Shown here: positions 6,980 through 9,644 of the stretch, in pieces
Layout of the letters: every line of letters starts with the position of its first letter
Position numbering within the stretch: position 1 is the stretch's first letter
Source: CAXSDR01 sp964236445
GTDB taxonomy: Bacteria > Actinomycetota > Actinomycetes > Motilibacterales > Motilibacteraceae
Direction: 5' to 3'
Length of the DNA stretch: 9,644 nt
Assembly (NCBI GenBank): GCA_964236445.1
Contig: CAXSDR010000117.1
Coordinates: forward strand, 1 to 9,644
Made by a program: the position numbers and the translations under genes
Notes under the pieces: model-generated
Databases searched by the model: none
The model's input: the letters and a program-made list of their open reading frames with translations, nothing else
What the model was told of the DNA's origin: nothing

Positions 6980-7504
6980 ATGGCCAGAAGGCTGTCGCGA
7001 GAAGCACTCCTGGCCGAGCTCGAGCCCGTCGTCCTTGCCGCGGGCTGCGACCTCGAAGACATCGAAGTGACCTCGGCGGGACGCCGCAGCGTCGTCCGCG
7101 TGCTGGTCGACCGCGACGGTGGCGTCGACCTCGACGTGGTCGCCGAAGTGGCGACGGCGGTGTCCGCAGCGCTTGACGTCTCTTCCACCGTCGGAGACGC
7201 GCCGTACGTCCTCGAGGTCTCCAGTCCCGGCATCGGCAGGCCGCTCACGCTGCCGCGGCACTGGCGCCGGGCGATCGGTCGGCTGGTCGAGGCCCGGCGC
7301 ACCGACGGGCAGACCGTCCTCGGGCGCGTGACCGCCGCCACCGCTGACGGCGCGACGCTCGACGTCAGCGGCACCGAGACGGTGCTGTCCCTGACCGACA
7401 TCGGCGACGCCCGAGTGCAGGTCGAGTTCTCACGCCCCGGTGAGCCCGAGGTCGACGAGCTCGACGACAGCGGCAGCGACGACGACGAGAGCGAGGAGGC
7501 CTGA
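6980..7504 (+). CDS. rimP: Ribosome maturation factor RimP
   Basis: The 174-residue protein is needed for maturation of the 30S subunit. The N-terminal alpha/beta domain (about 1-90) contains the family hallmark YVLEVSSPGIGRPL at 76-89, followed by a small beta-barrel C-terminal domain. The tail (from about 155) is very acidic (Asp/Glu/Ser-rich), common in actinobacterial versions. The ATG is set by the strong SD. The stop TGA shares its last base with the nusA ATG (TGATG), so the two are coupled. First gene of the rimP-nusA-ylxR-infB cluster. Confidence 0.97.
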   Translation: MARRLSREALLAELEPVVLAAGCDLEDIEVTSAGRRSVVRVLVDRDGGVDLDVVAEVATAVSAALDVSSTVGDAPYVLEVSSPGIGRPLTLPRHWRRAIGRLVEARRTDGQTVLGRVTAATADGATLDVSGTETVLSLTDIGDARVQVEFSRPGEPEVDELDDSGSDDDESEEA

Positions 7505-8565
7505 TGGACATCGACATGAGCGCACTGCGCGGACTCGTGCGCGAGAAGGAGGTCTCTTTCCCGATGCTCGTGTCGGCGATCGAGCACGCCCTCCTCGTCG
7601 CCTACCAGCACACAGAGGGATCGACGACGAAAGCGCGCGCCAGCCTCGACCGCGAGACCGGCCACGTGACGATCTGGGCGCAGGAGACCGTCGAGACCGA
7701 TGACGGTCCGCAGGTGCGCGAGTTCGACGACACCCCCGACGGCTTCGGGCGCATCGCCTCCACCACGGCCAAGCAGGTCATCCTCCAGCGGCTGCGTGAA
7801 GCCGCCGACGACGTGACCTTCGGTGAGTTCGCAGGCAAGGAAGGCGACATCGTCTCCGGCATCGTCCAGCAGGGCCGCAACCCCCACGACGTGATGGTGG
7901 ACCTCGGCCCCGTCGAAGGTCTCCTCCCGCCGCACGAGCAGGTGCCCGGTGAAGTGCACGAGCACGGCTCGCGCGTCCGCTGCTATGTCGTGGCCGTGCG
8001 CAAGGGCGCGCGCGGCACGCAGGTCCAGCTCAGCCGCACCCACCCGGGCCTCGTCCGCAAACTCTTCGCGATGGAGGTGCCCGAGGTCGCCGACGGCACT
8101 GTCGAGATCGTCAGCATCGCCCGCGAGGCCGGGCACCGGTCGAAGATCGCGGTGCGCTCGCACCGGGCCGGCCTGGGCGCCAAGGGGGCCTGCATCGGAC
8201 CCATGGGGTCGCGCGTACGCGCCGTGATGGCGGAGCTCAGCGGCGAGAAGATCGACATTGTCGACTACTTCGACGACCCCGCGGCCTACGTCGGCAGCGC
8301 GCTGTCCCCGGCGCGTGTGACCTCGGTCGAGGTTGTCGACCCCGTGGCGCGCGCTGCGCGCGTCGTGGTGCCCGACTACCAGCTCAGCCTCGCCATCGGC
8401 AAGGAGGGCCAGAACGCCCGGCTCGCCGCGCGGCTCACCGGCTGGCGCATCGACATCCACTCCGACGCCGAGGGCCAGCCCGACCGCGGCACATCCACCC
8501 CGGTTCGGGTAGCCGACGAAGCAGCGGGCCCGTCGCGTTCTGACGCCCGCGGTGCGTCGCGGTAG
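7504..8565 (+). CDS. nusA: Transcription termination/antitermination factor NusA
   Basis: The 353-residue protein binds RNA polymerase and nascent RNA and controls pausing, termination and antitermination. The N-terminal polymerase-binding domain covers about 1-105, and the S1 domain about 111-178 (GDIVSGIV, VDLGPVEGLLPP). KH1 is around 195-278 (IGPMGSRVRAV, 231-241) and KH2 around 280-340 (AIGKEGQNARLAARLTGW, 297-314). It lacks the extra C-terminal acidic repeats of E. coli NusA, as usual in Gram-positive bacteria. The last 30 residues are low-complexity. No separate SD is needed given the one-base overlap with rimP. The TAG stop is part of the putative ylxR promoter. Confidence 0.98.
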   Translation: MDIDMSALRGLVREKEVSFPMLVSAIEHALLVAYQHTEGSTTKARASLDRETGHVTIWAQETVETDDGPQVREFDDTPDGFGRIASTTAKQVILQRLREAADDVTFGEFAGKEGDIVSGIVQQGRNPHDVMVDLGPVEGLLPPHEQVPGEVHEHGSRVRCYVVAVRKGARGTQVQLSRTHPGLVRKLFAMEVPEVADGTVEIVSIAREAGHRSKIAVRSHRAGLGAKGACIGPMGSRVRAVMAELSGEKIDIVDYFDDPAAYVGSALSPARVTSVEVVDPVARAARVVVPDYQLSLAIGKEGQNARLAARLTGWRIDIHSDAEGQPDRGTSTPVRVADEAAGPSRSDARGASR

Positions 8566-8568
8566 GCT
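8540..8568 (+). promoter_or_regulatory. Putative internal promoter for leaderless ylxR(-infB)
   Basis: CTGACG (8540-8545, 4 of 6 matching TTGACA) and TAGGCT (8563-8568, TAnnnT) are separated by exactly 17 bp, and the GTG of ylxR follows after 5 nt. The TAG of the -10 is the nusA stop codon. Start-site spacing would put +1 at or next to the GTG. The short stretch before ylxR holds only a weak SD-like GGTAGG, so a leaderless start is plausible. Confidence 0.5.
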
Positions 8569-8573
8569 GGTCG

Positions 8574-8894
8574 GTGTCTGGTCGTACGACCTCGGCTCCT
8601 GCACGTCCGATCCGCATGTGCGTGGGATGTCGCAAGCGTGCTGACCAGGCACAACTGATCCGGTTCGTGGCAGTCGGGGGTCGCTGTGTCCCCGACCCGC
8701 GGTCCGGTATGCCGGGCAGGGGTGCCTACGTGCACCCCCGCACGGCCTGTCTCGACCTCGCGGAGCGTCGGCGAGCGGCACCTCGGGCCCTACGGGTTTC
8801 CGGACCGCTCGATCTCACGGAGCTGCGCGTGGTCATCGGGGCGGCAGAGGCACATGCATTGTCCGAGGCACTGAAGGCGGGTCGAGAGTCATGA
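8574..8894 (+). CDS. ylxR: YlxR/RnpM family RNA-binding protein (DUF448)
   Basis: The 106-residue product has the two YlxR signatures: RMCVGCRKR (14-22) and GRGAYVHPRTACLDLA (from 49), which together line the conserved positively charged surface. YlxR proteins bind RNA; the Bacillus member has been reported to modulate RNase P and is renamed RnpM. It sits in its conserved place between nusA and infB. GTG 8574 keeps the short Arg/Pro-rich lead before CVGC seen in relatives; ATG 8616 would start directly at the motif and is less likely. Confidence 0.94.
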   Translation: MSGRTTSAPARPIRMCVGCRKRADQAQLIRFVAVGGRCVPDPRSGMPGRGAYVHPRTACLDLAERRRAAPRALRVSGPLDLTELRVVIGAAEAHALSEALKAGRES

Positions 8895-8986
8895 GCGCTC
8901 GATGAGCACCCAGCGATGACAGTCCAGCGATGACCCAGCACTAACGCACCCGGCGCCGACGAGGCCCGGGTCACTAAAGGAGAGCA
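8895..8986 (+). promoter_or_regulatory. ylxR-infB spacer with infB SD
   Basis: The 92-bp spacer holds two copies of ccagcgatgac (8911-8938 region), an imperfect GC-rich dyad (ACCCGG 8948-8953 with CCGGGT 8966-8971), and then AAAGGAG (8976-8982), a clear SD 4 nt before the infB GTG. The dyad ends 4 nt before the SD, so it could affect initiation. No gene is seen. Confidence 0.45.
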
Positions 8987-9644
8987 GTGGCGAAGGTCCG
9001 CGTCTACGAACTCGCGAAAGAGTTCGGCGTCGAGAGCAAGGTCGTGATGGCCAAGCTCCAGGAGCTCGGCGAGTTCGTGCGCTCAGCGTCCTCCACCGTG
9101 GAGGCACCTGTGGTGCGCAAGCTCAAAGAGACATTCCCGCGAGGTGGCAGTGACGGCACAGCCGCACCCACCCCCACCATGTCCCCGGATCGTCCCGCGG
9201 CACGTCCGAGCGGGACACCGAGCCAGGCGCGTCCCGGTCCCGTCGACGGCGCAGGGCCCGCAGCGACGGCTCCGGCCGCGCCGGCCGCCCCTGCATCGCC
9301 CGAGCCCCCCCAGACCACGGCACGCCCCGCCGGCCCCCGCCCCGGTGCACCGCTGACCGCTGTTCCCTCACCCGCCGCCCCGGCAGCCCCCAGCGCACCC
9401 GCGCCGGTCGCACCCGCCGCCGCAGCGAGTGCGGCTCCGGCGGCTCCGGCGGTTCCTGAGGCCCCGGTCGCAGCAGCGACTCCCGCCACCCCGGCAGCAC
9501 CGGCAGCACCGGCAGCAGGGGGCGCGCCACGCCCCGGCGGCGGCCCGCGTCCGGGCAACAACCCGTTCTCCTCCGGTGCGAGCACCGGTATGGGACGCCC
9601 GAGCGGTCCCCGCCCGGGCAACAACCCGTTCTCCTCCGGTGCGA
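8987..9644 (+). CDS. infB: Translation initiation factor IF-2, N-terminal part (cut by right edge)
   Basis: The frame is open from GTG 8987 to the edge (219 codons). The start MAKVRVYELAKEFGVESK and the following helix (to about residue 50) are the IF2_N domain. The rest seen is the long Pro/Ala/Gly/Arg linker typical of actinobacterial IF2, with RPGNNPFSSGA repeats. The GTPase core and fMet-tRNA-binding domains lie beyond the window. IF2 is the GTPase that brings initiator tRNA to the 30S subunit. GTG is set by the AAAGGAG SD. Confidence 0.97.
   Translation, partial: MAKVRVYELAKEFGVESKVVMAKLQELGEFVRSASSTVEAPVVRKLKETFPRGGSDGTAAPTPTMSPDRPAARPSGTPSQARPGPVDGAGPAATAPAAPAAPASPEPPQTTARPAGPRPGAPLTAVPSPAAPAAPSAPAPVAPAAAASAAPAAPAVPEAPVAAATPATPAAPAAPAAGGAPRPGGGPRPGNNPFSSGASTGMGRPSGPRPGNNPFSSGA
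9551..9644 (+). repeat. Direct repeat in the IF2 linker, 31 bp twice, 63 bp apart
   Basis: Positions 9551-9581 and 9614-9644 are identical and encode PGNNPFSSGA in the same frame, 21 codons apart. The second copy ends exactly at the window edge, so more copies may follow. Such PGNNPF motifs are usual in actinobacterial IF2 linkers. Confidence 0.9.

Noticed and set aside
6913..8781. Minus-strand open frame of 622 codons across rimP, nusA and ylxR
   Set aside because: Antisense to three well-recognised conserved genes; a result of high GC codon usage.

Overview
The window is high-GC DNA with actinobacterial gene order and protein types. These include Tat-exported lipoproteins, a DUF4439 protein, frequent GTG starts, a short NusA, and an IF2 with a long Pro/Ala linker. 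The rimP-nusA-ylxR-infB cluster with ferritin-like genes just upstream fits an actinomycete chromosome. I do not try to name the genus.

Left part (1-3889, minus strand): one very large secreted protein, running off the left edge, is the real occupant. It starts with GTG at 3889. In order it carries a signal peptide, two YD (RHS-type) repeats, two IPT/TIG domains, a linker unit resembling the repeats, and at least nine tandem beta-rich repeats of about 107 residues encoded by 321-bp DNA repeats. Long plus-strand reading frames here, including one of 660 codons, are antisense shadows of this array. The missing C-terminus is the most interesting unknown, because proteins of this style often go on into RHS cores and variable tips.

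Middle part (4027-6886): an EfeB-like DyP heme peroxidase with a Tat/lipobox signal (minus) is divergent from a YfcA-like TSUP anion transporter (plus, apparently leaderless). The transporter converges, with 6 bp between stop codons, on a two-gene minus-strand operon. That operon encodes a Tat lipoprotein with a ferritin-like helical domain and, coupled by an ATGA overlap, a cytoplasmic DUF4439 ferritin-like protein. A 9-bp-stem hairpin sits on the convergent gene ends.

Right part (6980-9644, plus strand): the translation/transcription cluster rimP-nusA-ylxR-infB, with infB cut by the right edge. rimP and nusA overlap by one base. A good TAnnnT promoter candidate overlaps the nusA stop codon and would give a leaderless ylxR-infB transcript. 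This part is ordinary core genome. The accessory interest lies in the giant repeat protein, the unusual Glu in the DyP GxxDG motif, and the regulatory layouts.
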